Shown: positions 10,338 through 25,332, counted from the first letter of the stretch. The stretch: 64,000 nucleotides of DNA from ATX-6F1 sp943369485 (GCA_943369485.1 CALRNH020000006.1:1-64000), one strand, 5' to 3'. Notes: generated from the sequence alone by a model not told the origin. Program-made: numbers and translations.

Positions 10338-11672
10338 TCAGTCCAGTCGACGTCGCACGGATTCAGCGTGGCTGTGGAGCCCCTCGCTTTCGGCCAGGGC
10401 GATCACGGCTCCGCCAGTCGCTTCCAGCGCCTGGCGGTTGAACTGGATCAGGCTGGTGTGGCGCAGGAAGGTTTCCACGCTCAGGGCCCCGGCGAAGCGG
10501 GCCGTACCAGCGGTGGGCAAGGTGTGGTTGGGGCCGGCCAGGTAGTCCCCGACTGCCTCCGGGCTCCAGGCCCCCAGAAAGATGGCGCCGGCGTGCTGGA
10601 TGCGGCCCGCCAGGGGTTCAGGGCGTTCCACCAGCAGTTCCAGATGTTCGGGGGCGAAGCGGTCGCTGAGCTGGGCCGCAGCCTCCAGCGACGGGCAGAG
10701 CACAATCAGCCCCCAGTCGTTGAGGGCGGCCCGGCAGAGCTCAGCGCGTGGATGGCCCTGCAGTTGTTCAGCGAGCGCCGAAGGAACGGCTTCGGCCAGA
10801 ACCTGGCTGGTGGTGAGCAGGATGGCCGCCGCCAGGGGATCGTGTTCCGCCTGGGCCAGCAGGTCGGCGGCCACCTGGTCGGCGCGGGCGCTCTGGTCAG
10901 CGATTACCAGCACCTCGCTGGGACCCGCCAGCGAATCGATCCCCACCGTGCCGTAGACGGCTTTTTTGGCCAGGGTGACGTAGAGGTTGCCCGGGCCGCT
11001 GATCACATCCACCCTGGGCACCGATTCGGTGCCGTAGGCCAGGGCGGCGATGGCCTGGGCCCCCCCCACCCGGTAGATCTCCTCGACGCCGGCCAAATGG
11101 GCTGCCGCCAGCACGGTGCCGTTGACCCGGCCCTCAGGCCCGGGTGGGGTCACCATCACCAGCCGTTTGACCCCAGCCACCTTGGCGGGCACGGCATTCA
11201 TCAAGACGGTGCTGGGGTAGGAGGCACGCCCCCCGGGCACATAAATGCCAGCTCGCTCCACCGCCCGCCAGCGGCGCCCCAAGCGCTCCCCGTGAACACC
11301 TTTGACCTCCAGGTCTCGGGGCTTCTGGCGCTGGTGGAAATCGAGGATGCGCCGGTGGGCCAGGCCCAGGGCAGATTGCAGATCCTCCGGGCAGGCCTCC
11401 CAGGCCCGCTGGATCGTTTCGGCAGGAATGCGCAGGGGATCGGGGCTGATTCCATCGAAACGCTCGCTGAGCTCCAGCAGAGCGGCGTCGCCACCAGTGC
11501 GCACCTGCTCGAGAATCGCCTCGACTCGGCGCGCCGCCTCCTGGCTCTGGCTGCCAGTGGTGCGCTGGGCGATCACCTCAAGCCGGGTGGCGGCTGCCTC
11601 CTGATCGTCGAGGCGAGTGATCGCCAGGGGACCGGCGGAGGGTGCGGAAGGGATCAGGGAGCTGGCGGCCAC
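10338..11672 (-). CDS. hisD: Histidinol dehydrogenase
   Basis: A 444-residue HisD that performs the last two oxidations of histidine biosynthesis (histidinol to histidine, using NAD and Zn). Recognisable blocks are ERAGIYVPGGRASYPSTVLMNAVPAKVAGV, DVISGPGNLYVTLAKKAVYG, GPSEVLVIAD, LLAQAEHDPLAAAIL and GPNHTLPTAGTARFAGALSVETFL. The open frame extends to 11825, but the extra part has no family similarity and overlaps the rpsT start, so GTG 11672 is chosen. It is divergent from rpsT. Confidence 0.95.
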   Translation of the reverse strand: MAASSLIPSAPSAGPLAITRLDDQEAAATRLEVIAQRTTGSQSQEAARRVEAILEQVRTGGDAALLELSERFDGISPDPLRIPAETIQRAWEACPEDLQSALGLAHRRILDFHQRQKPRDLEVKGVHGERLGRRWRAVERAGIYVPGGRASYPSTVLMNAVPAKVAGVKRLVMVTPPGPEGRVNGTVLAAAHLAGVEEIYRVGGAQAIAALAYGTESVPRVDVISGPGNLYVTLAKKAVYGTVGIDSLAGPSEVLVIADQSARADQVAADLLAQAEHDPLAAAILLTTSQVLAEAVPSALAEQLQGHPRAELCRAALNDWGLIVLCPSLEAAAQLSDRFAPEHLELLVERPEPLAGRIQHAGAIFLGAWSPEAVGDYLAGPNHTLPTAGTARFAGALSVETFLRHTSLIQFNRQALEATGGAVIALAESEGLHSHAESVRRRLD

Positions 11673-11775
11673 GGCCCCCTCAGCGAATGAGCAGTAAGCA
11701 AGGCTAGATCCACGGGGGGGAGGGGGAGGAGCGGGCGGTAAGATCTTCTTTTGCACCGTCAGCGCCAAACCGCCT

Positions 11776-12081
11776 GTGGCCAATAACACCTCTTCGAAGA
11801 AGCGCATCCTGGTCGCCGAGCGCAACCGGCTTCAGAACCGCACCTACAAATCCGCCGTGCGCACGCTGATCAAGCGCACAATCACGGCCGCAGGCGCCTA
11901 CAGCCAGGAGCCCGGTGCCACCGCCAAGGAGGCCGTGCAGACCAGCCTCAAGGCGGCCTTCAGCAAGATCGACAAGGCGGTCAAGGTGGGTGTGCTGCAT
12001 CGCAACACCGGGGCCAACCACAAATCTCGTCTGAGCGCGGTGGTCAAGCAGGCCATCGAGCCTGCCGCTGCCCAGGCCTGA
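11776..12081 (+). CDS. rpsT: 30S ribosomal protein S20
   Basis: A 101-residue basic protein starting with GTG (ANNTSSKKRILVAERNRLQNRTYKSAVRTLIKR), the S20 pattern of two long basic helices that bind 16S rRNA. The C-terminal HRNTGANHKSRLSAVVKQ block is typical. It is divergent from hisD, and tatD follows after only 4 bp, suggesting a shared transcript leading toward rpoB. Confidence 0.97.
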   Translation: MANNTSSKKRILVAERNRLQNRTYKSAVRTLIKRTITAAGAYSQEPGATAKEAVQTSLKAAFSKIDKAVKVGVLHRNTGANHKSRLSAVVKQAIEPAAAQA

Positions 12082-12085
12082 GCCC

Positions 12086-12919
12086 ATGGCGGCCCAGTCG
12101 GGCGAACAACCCAAGGCTCAGCTGGCCCAAGCGTTGCTCGTCGACAGCCATTGCCACATCGTTTTTCGCCAGTTTGACGAAGACCTGGAGGCGGTGGCCC
12201 AGCGCTGGCGCGAGGCGGGTGTGGCGGCCTTGCTCCATGCCTGTGTTGAGCCAGCAGAAATTCCAGCGATCCGGGCCCTGGCGGATCGCTTCCCCGAACT
12301 CCGCTATTCGGTGGGGGTTCACCCGCTAGACACCCAGCACTGGAAGGACGACACAGCGCAGGTGCTGCGCCAGGCGGCCCTCGATGACCAACGGGTGGTG
12401 GCCATCGGAGAGCTTGGGCTGGATCTCTATCGCGACACCAACCTCGAGCAGCAGCTGGCGGTGCTTGGTCCCCAGTTGGATCTGGCCGTGGAGTTGGATC
12501 TGCCGGTGATCATCCACTGCCGCGACGCGGCCTCGGCCATGCTCGAGCTGTTGCGCCGCAGGCGCGCAGACGGCACCTGCCCTCGGGGTGTGATGCATTG
12601 CTGGGGCGGCACCCCCGAGGAGATGGAGGGCTTTCTGGAGCTGGGCCTGTTCATCAGCTTCAGCGGTACGGTCACCTTCTCCAAAGCGGAAGACACCCAC
12701 GTCTGCGCCCGCCTGGTTCCCGCGGAGCGTTATCTGATCGAGACCGATTGCCCATTCCTGGCCCCGGTGCCACGGCGGGGCAAACGCAACGAGCCGGCCT
12801 TCGTGGTTTCCGTGGCGGCGCGGATGGCTGAGCTGCGAGGCGAAAGCCTTGATCAGGTGGCCCGCACCAGTACGGCCAACGCCCTCAGACTCTTCAATCT
12901 GCCGGTGGCCAGTGTATGA
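12086..12919 (+). CDS. TatD-family metal-dependent hydrolase
   Basis: A 277-residue TIM-barrel hydrolase of the TatD/YcfH family, with the metal-binding set DSHCH near residue 21, the Glu in AIGELGLDLYRD, IIHCRDA, MHCWGG and LIETDCPFLAP. Family members are deoxyribonucleases; the physiological substrate is uncertain. It sits between rpsT and rpoB, an arrangement I recognise from other picocyanobacteria. ATG 12086 follows the rpsT stop by 4 bp; a start nearer VDSHCH is possible but the coupled position is preferred. Confidence 0.92.
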   Translation: MAAQSGEQPKAQLAQALLVDSHCHIVFRQFDEDLEAVAQRWREAGVAALLHACVEPAEIPAIRALADRFPELRYSVGVHPLDTQHWKDDTAQVLRQAALDDQRVVAIGELGLDLYRDTNLEQQLAVLGPQLDLAVELDLPVIIHCRDAASAMLELLRRRRADGTCPRGVMHCWGGTPEEMEGFLELGLFISFSGTVTFSKAEDTHVCARLVPAERYLIETDCPFLAPVPRRGKRNEPAFVVSVAARMAELRGESLDQVARTSTANALRLFNLPVASV

Positions 12920-13050
12920 TGATTTATTGGCTTGGCAGCGAAATCGTCATTCGATCGTGCTCCTGCCTCCCGAAAGCGTCCACCACCATCACCGGTGCAT
13001 TGTCGTCGTCGGCAGTCCTGATCCGAGCTCTCTAGGCATCGCCGCGCATC

Positions 13051-13074
13051 AGCCGTCCCTTAGCGGGGGCGGCT
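13051..13074 (+). other. Stable hairpin in the rpoB leader
   Basis: agccgtccct and gggggcggct can pair over about 10 bp (with G-T pairs) around the loop TAGC. It lies 58 bp before the rpoB start in the otherwise gene-free 212-bp gap after tatD. No T run follows, so it is not a classic terminator. It could be an attenuator, an RNA-stability element or a protein-binding site. Confidence 0.5.
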
Positions 13075-13131
13075 GTTCGCGTGGGAGCTCCAAGCCAAAC
13101 CCCCTTTGAACCCGTTCCTGCAGGACCCCGC

Positions 13132-16422
<3,291 letters not shown>

Positions 16423-16504
16423 TCCCTGACTGATCGGGGAGGGTGCCTGGCGCCCCTTCCCCTGGATCCCACTGATACGTCCTAATTCCGCGCGCTCTCC
16501 GGCC

Positions 16505-18409
<1,905 letters not shown>

Positions 18410-18470
18410 GCTCCGGGCTGACCCGAATCCTCAACGCCTGCTCCATCCGCTTCCCCCTCCGCGTCCAGTC

Positions 18471-21400
18471 ATGACCACCACCCCCGCCAAGAAGACGTCC
18501 AGAAAGGCCGCCAAGGCCATCGAGCCGGTCGTGGAAGCCCCGGTGTTGGGTGCCTCCGCGCCGCTCAGCAAGGCGGCTCCTCCGTTCCGCAACCGGGTGA
18601 TCGACAAGAAGGCCCTGCGCAACCTGGTGGCCTGGGCGTACAAGAACCACGGCACGGCGGCCACCGCCTCAATGGCCGATGAGCTCAAGGATCTCGGCTT
18701 CCATTACGCCACCCAGGCGGCGGTGTCGATTTCCGTCGACGACCTGCGCATCCCCAGCGACAAGCCGGCGCTGCTGCGGGAAGCAGAGGAGCAGATCACG
18801 GCCACCGAGGAGCGCTACCGGCTGGGGGAAATCACCGAGGTGGAGCGCCACACCAAGGTGATCGATACCTGGACCGAAACCAACGAACGGCTTGTGGAGG
18901 CCGTGCGCAGGAACTTCAACGAGAACGATCCGCTCAATTCGGTGTGGATGATGGCCAACTCCGGCGCCCGGGGGAACATGTCCCAGGTGCGTCAGCTGGT
19001 GGGCATGCGTGGCCTGATGGCCAACCCCCAGGGGGAGATCATCGACCTTCCGATCCGCACCAATTTCCGTGAGGGCCTCACGGTCACCGAGTACGTGATC
19101 TCTTCGTACGGAGCACGCAAGGGCCTCGTCGATACCGCCCTGCGCACGGCTGATTCCGGTTACCTCACCCGCCGCCTGGTGGACGTCGCCCAGGACGTGA
19201 TCGTGCGCGAGGACGACTGCGGCACCACCCGCTGCATCCCCATCGATGCCGACGACAAGGGCAAGTACGCCGCCAAGCTGGTGGGGCGCTTGGCGGCCGA
19301 GCCTGTGCTGGAGCCCAACGGCGAGGTCCTGGTGCCCCGCGACGGCGAGATCGATCCGCCCCTCTCCCGCCGCATCGAGGCCGCCGGCGTGCGCACCGTG
19401 AAAGTGCGCTCGCCACTCACCTGCGAAGCTGCCCGTTCGGTCTGCCGCAAGTGCTACGGCTGGGCCCTGGCCCACAACCAACTGGTCGATCTCGGCGAAG
19501 CCGTCGGCATCGTCGCCGCCCAGTCCATCGGTGAGCCGGGCACCCAGCTCACCATGCGCACCTTCCACACCGGTGGTGTGTCCACGGCCGAAAGTGGCGT
19601 GGTGCGCTCCCTGGTGGAGGGCACGATCGAATTCGGCAGCAAGGCAAGGGTGCGTCCCTTCCGCACCCCCCATGGTGTGGAGGCCCAGATCGCCGACGGT
19701 CACGATTTCACCCTGCAGGTCAAGCCCACCGGCAAGGGCAAGGTGCAGAAGCTGGACATCACCAGCGGTTCCATCCTGTTCGTCGCCGACGGTCAGACCC
19801 TGCCCGCTGACACGATCCTGGCCCAGATCTCCGCCGGTGCCACCACCAAGAAAAGCGTCGAAAAGGCCAGTAAGGATGTGATCTGCGACCTCGCCGGCCA
19901 GGTGCGCTACGAGGAGGTGATCCAGCCCAGGGAGGTCACCGACCGGCAGGGCAACATCACCCTCAAGGCCCAGCGGCTCGGGCGCCTCTGGGTGCTCAGT
20001 GGCGATGTCTACAACCTTCCTCCCAACGCCCAGCCTGTGGTGCCTGGCACCCAACCGGTCAAGACCGGCGATGTGCTCGCCGAGAGCCGCCTGGTGAGTG
20101 AGTACGGCGGTGCCGTGCGCCTGCGGGAGTCCACCGGTGATTCAAGGGAGGTGCAGATCGTCACCGCCAGCCTCACCCTCAAGGATTGCAAGTTGCTGGG
20201 TGAATCCACCCACTCCGGAGAGACCTGGCACCTCGAGGGCAAGGACAGCATCCGCTACCTGCTCAAGACCCGGCCGGGCAGCAAGATCAGCGGTGGCGAG
20301 GTGATCGCCGAGCTCGCCGACGATCGCTTCCGCACCAGCACCGGCGGCATGGTCAAGTTCGCGCCCGGGCTCTCGATCAAAAAGGCCCGCTCCGCCAAGA
20401 ATGGCTACGAGGTGAACAAGGGCGGCACCCTGCTGTGGATCCCCCAGGAAACCCATGAGATCAACAAAGACATCTCCCTGTTGATGATCGACGACGGCCA
20501 GTGGATCGAGGCCGGCACCGAAGTGGTCAAGGACATCTTCAGCCAGACAGCCGGCATCGTCACGGTCACCCAGAAGAACGACATCCTGCGGGAGATCATC
20601 GTCCGCTCCGGTCAGCTTCATCTGATCTCCGACAGCAAAGTGCTCTCCCGCTATGGCGGTGACGGCAAGATGGTCAATCCAGGCGACGAAATCGCCCCAG
20701 GTCTCAAGGCCGAGGCGATGCTGTTCGTCGAGGCGGTTGACACCACCGAAGGCGGCGCGCTGCTGTTGCGGCCGGTGGAGGAATACGCCATTCCCGATGA
20801 GGCTCACTTGCCTGAGTTGGCCACCATCAAACAGAACGGCGGCCCAACGCTGGGCCTCAAGGCCGTGCAGCGCCTCACCTACAAGGACGGGGAACTGATC
20901 AAGTCCGTGGACAGCATCGAGTTGCTGCGCACCCAGCTGATCCTGGAAACCCACGACACCACTCCCCAGATGACGGTGGACGTGGAATCGGTGCCCGACA
21001 AGCGCGCCAAAACGATCGAACGGCTGCAGCTGGTGATCCTGGAATCGCTTCTGGTGCGCCGTGACACCCTCTCCGACGCCAGCCACGGCTCCACCCACAC
21101 GGAGCTGCAGGTGGAAGACGGCATCGCCGTCAAGAGCGGTGATGTGGTGGCCACCACCCAGATTCTCTGCAAGGAGGATGGGGTCGTGCAGCTGCCCGAT
21201 CTTGTTGAGGGCGAACCGATCCGCCGGCTGATCGTGGAGCGCGCCGGCGACACCAAGCCCATCGAACTGGGCTCAGCCAAGCCCGCTGTCAGCCTCGGCC
21301 AGCGGGTCGTTGACGGAGATGAAATCGCCCCCGGTGTCCTGGCCGGCCACTGCGGCGAAGTGGAGGCCATCGACGGCCACGCGGTCACCCTGCGCTTGGG

Positions 21401-22583
21401 CCGCCCCTACATGGTCTCGCCTGACTCGGTGCTGCATGTGCGCGACGGAGAGCTGGTGCAGCGCGGTGATGCCCTCGCCCTGCTCGTGTTCGAGCGCCAG
21501 AAGACTGGTGACATCGTGCAGGGTCTGCCCCGGATCGAAGAGCTGCTGGAGGCTCGCCGTCCGCGGGAATCAGCGATCCTCTGCCGCAAGGCCGGCACGG
21601 TGCAGATCAAGCTCGGTGACGACGACGACTCGGTCACCGTTTCGGTGATTGAGCAGGACGACATGATCACTGATTACCCGATCCTGCTCGGTCGCAACGT
21701 GATGGTCAGCGATGGCCAGCAGGTCACCGCCGGTGAGTTTCTCACCGATGGCCCGGTCAACCCCCATGAGCTGCTCGATTGCTACTTCGAGGATCTGCGC
21801 TCGCGCAACCCGGCCCTCGACGCGGCCCAGGTGGCGATCTCCCATCTGCAGTTCCGCCTGGTGCAGGAGGTGCAGAACGTCTACAAATCCCAGGGCGTCA
21901 CCATTGATGACAAGCACATCGAGGTGATCGTGCGCCAGATGACCAGCAAGGTGCGCATCGAGGATGCGGGCGACACCACCCTGTTGCCCGGCGAGCTGAT
22001 CGAGTTGCGTCAGGTGGAGCAGGTCAATGGCGCCATGGCGATCACCGGCGGTGCTCCCGCCGAGTTCACCCCTGTGCTGCTGGGCATCACCAAGGCCTCG
22101 CTCAACACCGACAGCTTCATCTCGGCGGCTTCGTTCCAGGAAACCACCCGGGTGCTGACCGAGGCGGCGATCGAGGGCAAGAGCGACTGGCTGCGGGGTC
22201 TCAAGGAGAACGTGATCATCGGTCGCCTGATTCCCGCCGGTACCGGTTTCAGCGGCTTCGAAGAGGAGCTGCGGGCCGAGGCGGGCCCCCACCCCGACAT
22301 CCTCGATGAGGATTCATCGGGCTACCGCCGCATCCAGAACCTGCGGCCGGATTACACCGTCGAGATCCCAGCGGCCCCCTCGGTGGCCTCCCAGGCGGTG
22401 CTCGACGACCCCTCCGACGAGGATCTTGAGGCCACCCGCAGCCGCCATGGCATCGAAGCCACGGCCAGCAGCTTCGCCGCCTTTGCCCGCCCCGCCGTGG
22501 ATGAGGGCCTCGAAGAGGAGCTGATTGCCGATCCCGAGGCGATCGAAGGGCTCCAGGAGGAAGGGCTGCTCAGCGAGGAGTGA
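18471..22583 (+). CDS. rpoC2: RNA polymerase beta' subunit (C-terminal part)
   Basis: A 1370-residue RpoC2 carrying the bridge and trigger helices. It has an Ala/Lys-rich N-terminal leader (~40 residues), the trigger-loop region NSGARGNMSQVRQLVGMRGLMANPQG, a zinc site with CRKCYGWAL, and the bridge/trigger segment VGIVAAQSIGEPGTQLTMRTFHTGG. A ~600-residue insertion (SI3, made of repeated barrel modules; roughly residues 380-980) interrupts the trigger loop as in all cyanobacteria. The C-terminus (SFISAASFQETTRVLTEAAI, DWLRGLKENVIIGRLIPAGTG) is intact and is followed by an acidic tail. Confidence 0.98.
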   Translation: MTTTPAKKTSRKAAKAIEPVVEAPVLGASAPLSKAAPPFRNRVIDKKALRNLVAWAYKNHGTAATASMADELKDLGFHYATQAAVSISVDDLRIPSDKPALLREAEEQITATEERYRLGEITEVERHTKVIDTWTETNERLVEAVRRNFNENDPLNSVWMMANSGARGNMSQVRQLVGMRGLMANPQGEIIDLPIRTNFREGLTVTEYVISSYGARKGLVDTALRTADSGYLTRRLVDVAQDVIVREDDCGTTRCIPIDADDKGKYAAKLVGRLAAEPVLEPNGEVLVPRDGEIDPPLSRRIEAAGVRTVKVRSPLTCEAARSVCRKCYGWALAHNQLVDLGEAVGIVAAQSIGEPGTQLTMRTFHTGGVSTAESGVVRSLVEGTIEFGSKARVRPFRTPHGVEAQIADGHDFTLQVKPTGKGKVQKLDITSGSILFVADGQTLPADTILAQISAGATTKKSVEKASKDVICDLAGQVRYEEVIQPREVTDRQGNITLKAQRLGRLWVLSGDVYNLPPNAQPVVPGTQPVKTGDVLAESRLVSEYGGAVRLRESTGDSREVQIVTASLTLKDCKLLGESTHSGETWHLEGKDSIRYLLKTRPGSKISGGEVIAELADDRFRTSTGGMVKFAPGLSIKKARSAKNGYEVNKGGTLLWIPQETHEINKDISLLMIDDGQWIEAGTEVVKDIFSQTAGIVTVTQKNDILREIIVRSGQLHLISDSKVLSRYGGDGKMVNPGDEIAPGLKAEAMLFVEAVDTTEGGALLLRPVEEYAIPDEAHLPELATIKQNGGPTLGLKAVQRLTYKDGELIKSVDSIELLRTQLILETHDTTPQMTVDVESVPDKRAKTIERLQLVILESLLVRRDTLSDASHGSTHTELQVEDGIAVKSGDVVATTQILCKEDGVVQLPDLVEGEPIRRLIVERAGDTKPIELGSAKPAVSLGQRVVDGDEIAPGVLAGHCGEVEAIDGHAVTLRLGRPYMVSPDSVLHVRDGELVQRGDALALLVFERQKTGDIVQGLPRIEELLEARRPRESAILCRKAGTVQIKLGDDDDSVTVSVIEQDDMITDYPILLGRNVMVSDGQQVTAGEFLTDGPVNPHELLDCYFEDLRSRNPALDAAQVAISHLQFRLVQEVQNVYKSQGVTIDDKHIEVIVRQMTSKVRIEDAGDTTLLPGELIELRQVEQVNGAMAITGGAPAEFTPVLLGITKASLNTDSFISAASFQETTRVLTEAAIEGKSDWLRGLKENVIIGRLIPAGTGFSGFEEELRAEAGPHPDILDEDSSGYRRIQNLRPDYTVEIPAAPSVASQAVLDDPSDEDLEATRSRHGIEATASSFAAFARPAVDEGLEEELIADPEAIEGLQEEGLLSEE

Positions 22584-22668
22584 GCTCCAACCCCCATCCG
22601 CGTTCATCCCTGGCCGTTCGCTTCAATGGAGTGAGCGGCCTTCACTTTGTTCGATCCGTTCAGCGCCG

Positions 22669-22830
22669 ATGATCCTGCCCGTACCGACGCGCGTTCCCAC
22701 GCGCCGCTTGCCCCGTTTCGGCTTCCATACCCACACCGAGCGGCTCAACGGTCGGCTGGCGATGCTCGGTTTCATCGCTTTGCTGGCTGTGGAGTACAGC
22801 CTCGGCCACGGTCTGTTGGCATGGCCCTGA
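22669..22830 (+). CDS. hli: High-light-inducible protein (one-helix chlorophyll-binding family)
   Basis: A 53-residue protein with the Hli/SCP signature ERLNGRLAMLGFIALLAVEYSLGHGLL: a single membrane helix with the chlorophyll-binding E24-x-x-N27-x-R29 motif. Hli proteins bind chlorophyll and carotenoid and protect photosystem II assembly intermediates and pigments under excess light. It lies 86 bp after rpoC2, and its last 10 nt overlap the rlmN start. The chosen start is ATG 22669. The position is striking because its expression may be tied to RNA polymerase genes upstream or to rlmN downstream. Confidence 0.9.
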   Translation: MILPVPTRVPTRRLPRFGFHTHTERLNGRLAMLGFIALLAVEYSLGHGLLAWP

Positions 22831-23951
22831 GCGGGCCCCCTGGGCCGGCTAAAGGCGCGCTGCCCCATCTACTTGGTCTGGGGCCGGAAGCGCTTGAAGC
22901 CTGGGCGTTGGCCGAGGGCCAGCCCGCCTTCCGTGGCCGCCAGCTGCACGATTGGATCTACGCCAAGGGAGCGCGAAGCCTGGAGGCGATCACGGTGCTG
23001 CCGAAGACCTGGCGTGAGCACCTTGCCAAGCGCGAACGGGATCTGGAGTGCGGGCCAGATCGCCTGCACGCTGGTTCTGGGCTGATCGGCCGCTCCAGTG
23101 AACTGCAGCGCAGCGTCGCCCGCGATGGCACCACCAAGCTGCTGCTCGCCACCGCTGACGGCCTCAGCCTCGAGACCGTGGGCATCCCCGCCGATGATCG
23201 GCTCACGGTCTGCGTCAGCAGCCAGGTGGGCTGCCCCATGGCCTGCCGCTTCTGCGCCACCGGCAAACAGGGACTGCAGCGCTCCCTGGCGGTGCACGAG
23301 ATCGTCGATCAGGTGCTGAGCGTGCGCGAGGTGATGGATCAGCGCCCCAGCCATGTGGTGTTCATGGGCATGGGCGAGCCGCTGCTCAATGTCGAGGCCG
23401 TCCTGGGGGCGGTGCAGTCTCTGTGCCGGGATCTGGGCATGGCCCAGCGCCAGATCACGATCAGCACCGTGGGCATGCCCGGGGCCCTGCCCCAATTGGC
23501 CGAGCGGGCACTGGCGGTCCTGGGGCGGGCCCAGTTCACCCTCGCGGTGAGTCTCCATGCTCCGGACCAGGCCCTGCGGGAGGAACTGATTCCCACCGCT
23601 CGGGCCTATCCGATCGAGACCTTGCTGGAGGACTGCCGCCGCTACGTGGCGATCACCGGTCGACGGGTGAGCTTCGAATACATCCTGCTCGGAGGCGTCA
23701 ACGACCAGCCCCGCCATGCCGATGCCCTGGCCCAGCGGCTGCGGGGCTTCCAGAGCCATGTGAACCTGATCGCCTACAACCCGATCGAGGAGGAAGAGTT
23801 TCAGCGGCCATCGCCGCAGCGGGTGCAGGCGTTCAAGGCCGTGCTTGAGCGCCGGCATGTGGCCGTGAGCGTGCGCGCCAGTCGCGGCCTCGATGCCGAT
23901 GCGGCCTGCGGGCAGTTGCGAAGGCGGCTGCAGGGGGGCGGCCAGGCCTGA
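22821..23951 (+). CDS. rlmN: Dual-specificity rRNA/tRNA m2A methyltransferase RlmN
   Basis: A 376-residue radical-SAM enzyme that makes 2-methyladenosine at 23S rRNA A2503 and in some tRNAs. The cluster-binding motif is C138-PMA-C142-RF-C145; Cys363 near the C-terminus (DADAACGQLR) corresponds to the methyl-carrying cysteine of E. coli RlmN. Other blocks are FMGMGEPLLN, ITISTVGMPGALPQLAE and SFEYILLGGVNDQ. ATG 22821 is chosen (frame is open further upstream but in antiphase with hli); it overlaps hli by 10 nt. Confidence 0.95.
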   Translation: MALSGPPGPAKGALPHLLGLGPEALEAWALAEGQPAFRGRQLHDWIYAKGARSLEAITVLPKTWREHLAKRERDLECGPDRLHAGSGLIGRSSELQRSVARDGTTKLLLATADGLSLETVGIPADDRLTVCVSSQVGCPMACRFCATGKQGLQRSLAVHEIVDQVLSVREVMDQRPSHVVFMGMGEPLLNVEAVLGAVQSLCRDLGMAQRQITISTVGMPGALPQLAERALAVLGRAQFTLAVSLHAPDQALREELIPTARAYPIETLLEDCRRYVAITGRRVSFEYILLGGVNDQPRHADALAQRLRGFQSHVNLIAYNPIEEEEFQRPSPQRVQAFKAVLERRHVAVSVRASRGLDADAACGQLRRRLQGGGQA

Positions 23952-24045
23952 GGAGCCGGCCGGCTGGATCGAACGGGTGCGGACAAGGCACTGCGCACGC
24001 GAAGAAGGGGTTGATCGGCCTGTGCTTTCCCGCCCCACGCCGGCG

Positions 24046-25332
24046 TCAAGTCTGATCGTGGGCTGGATCGAAGGCGCCGCGGGCCCCGGCCTCGTGCCAA
24101 GGGGTGACGATCGTCATCAGCAGAAAAGCCGGTACGGCCGCAGCGGCGGTTAGCAGGAAGAAGTGCTCCCAGCCCACCAGCTTCACCAGCAGTCCCGAGG
24201 GCGCGGCGAGCACCTTGCTGCTGATGGCGTACACCCCTGAAAACACGGCGTACTGGGTCGCGGAGTAGCGCGGATTGCACAGGCTCATCAGCAGGGCCAC
24301 GAAGGCTGTGCCCACCAGGCCGCTGGAGAGGTTCTCCAGCAGCACCGCGGCGGCCACCCCCTGCAGCGAGGGGGTGCCGCGGGCCACCAGCCAGTAGGCG
24401 AGATTCCCAGCGGCTCCCGCGATCCCGAAGACCCAGAGGCTGCGGTTCATCCCCAGCCGGCTGAACAGGGCCCCCCCCAGGATCACTCCCACCATCGTGG
24501 CCAGGATGCCCAGAGCCGACTTGATCAGGCCGATCTGTCCTTCCTTGAGCCCCTCCGCCACCAGAAAGGGGCCGCTCATCGGTGCCAGCAGACCATCGGG
24601 CAGGCGGTAGAACAGCACCAGGGCCAGCACTTGCACGGCCCGTCGTCCACCCGTGCGGGCGAGGAACTCGCGCACCGGCCCCACCACCGCCTGGCGCAGG
24701 CTGTGCACCGGATCATGCAGGGGGACCAGCTTCGGCGCCGCCAGGGTGCAGGGCACGAGCAGCAGCATCAGAACCCCGGCCGCCAGGAAGGCCAGTGGGT
24801 AGCCGGCGCCGCCGGCGATCAGAAGGGCGCCGCTGCCCAGAACCAGGGTGCCACCACGGAAACCCAGCGAGTTGGCGGCCGCCCCCGCCCCGCGCTCCTG
24901 ATCCGGCAGCAGGTCGGTGCGGTACGCATCGATGACGATGTCCTGGGTGGCGCTCAGCAGCGCCACGGCGAGGGCCACCAGCCCGATCGCCGCCAGGGTC
25001 CGCGGATCAGTGCTCGGCCGCAGCAGGGCCATGGCGGCGATCGTCAGCCCCAGCAGCAGTTGGAGCAGGGCGATCCAGCCGCGGCGGCGATCCAGCCAGG
25101 GGATCGGCCAACGATCCAGCAGCGGCGCCCACAGGAACTTGATGGCATAGGGAAGGCCGGCGAGCGGCAGCAGGCCGATCAGCTCCACTGGCACCTGATG
25201 CCTGGCCAGCCAGATTGGCAGGATCTCCGCGAGGCCGCTGTTAGGAGCCCCGCTGGAGAAGCCGAGGGCGCTGACCGCCCCCAGACGCCTCCACCCTCCC
25301 GGCTCTGAACGGGAATGGGCCGGCTCTGCCAT
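24046..25332 (-). CDS. AmpG-like MFS transporter
   Basis: A 428-residue polytopic membrane protein with about 12 hydrophobic segments. The N-terminal part (FSSGAPNSGLAEILPIWLARHQV, GLPYAIKFLWAPLLDRWPIP) and TQDIVIDAYRTDLL match the AmpG / acetyl-CoA-transporter branch of the major facilitator superfamily. AmpG imports anhydromuropeptides during cell-wall recycling; the substrate in cyanobacteria is unproven. ATG 25332 (MAEPAHSRSEPGGW) is taken as start; the frame is open upstream without similarity. It is convergent with rlmN and divergent from the 41-codon gene. Confidence 0.85.
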   Translation of the reverse strand: MAEPAHSRSEPGGWRRLGAVSALGFSSGAPNSGLAEILPIWLARHQVPVELIGLLPLAGLPYAIKFLWAPLLDRWPIPWLDRRRGWIALLQLLLGLTIAAMALLRPSTDPRTLAAIGLVALAVALLSATQDIVIDAYRTDLLPDQERGAGAAANSLGFRGGTLVLGSGALLIAGGAGYPLAFLAAGVLMLLLVPCTLAAPKLVPLHDPVHSLRQAVVGPVREFLARTGGRRAVQVLALVLFYRLPDGLLAPMSGPFLVAEGLKEGQIGLIKSALGILATMVGVILGGALFSRLGMNRSLWVFGIAGAAGNLAYWLVARGTPSLQGVAAAVLLENLSSGLVGTAFVALLMSLCNPRYSATQYAVFSGVYAISSKVLAAPSGLLVKLVGWEHFFLLTAAAAVPAFLLMTIVTPWHEAGARGAFDPAHDQT

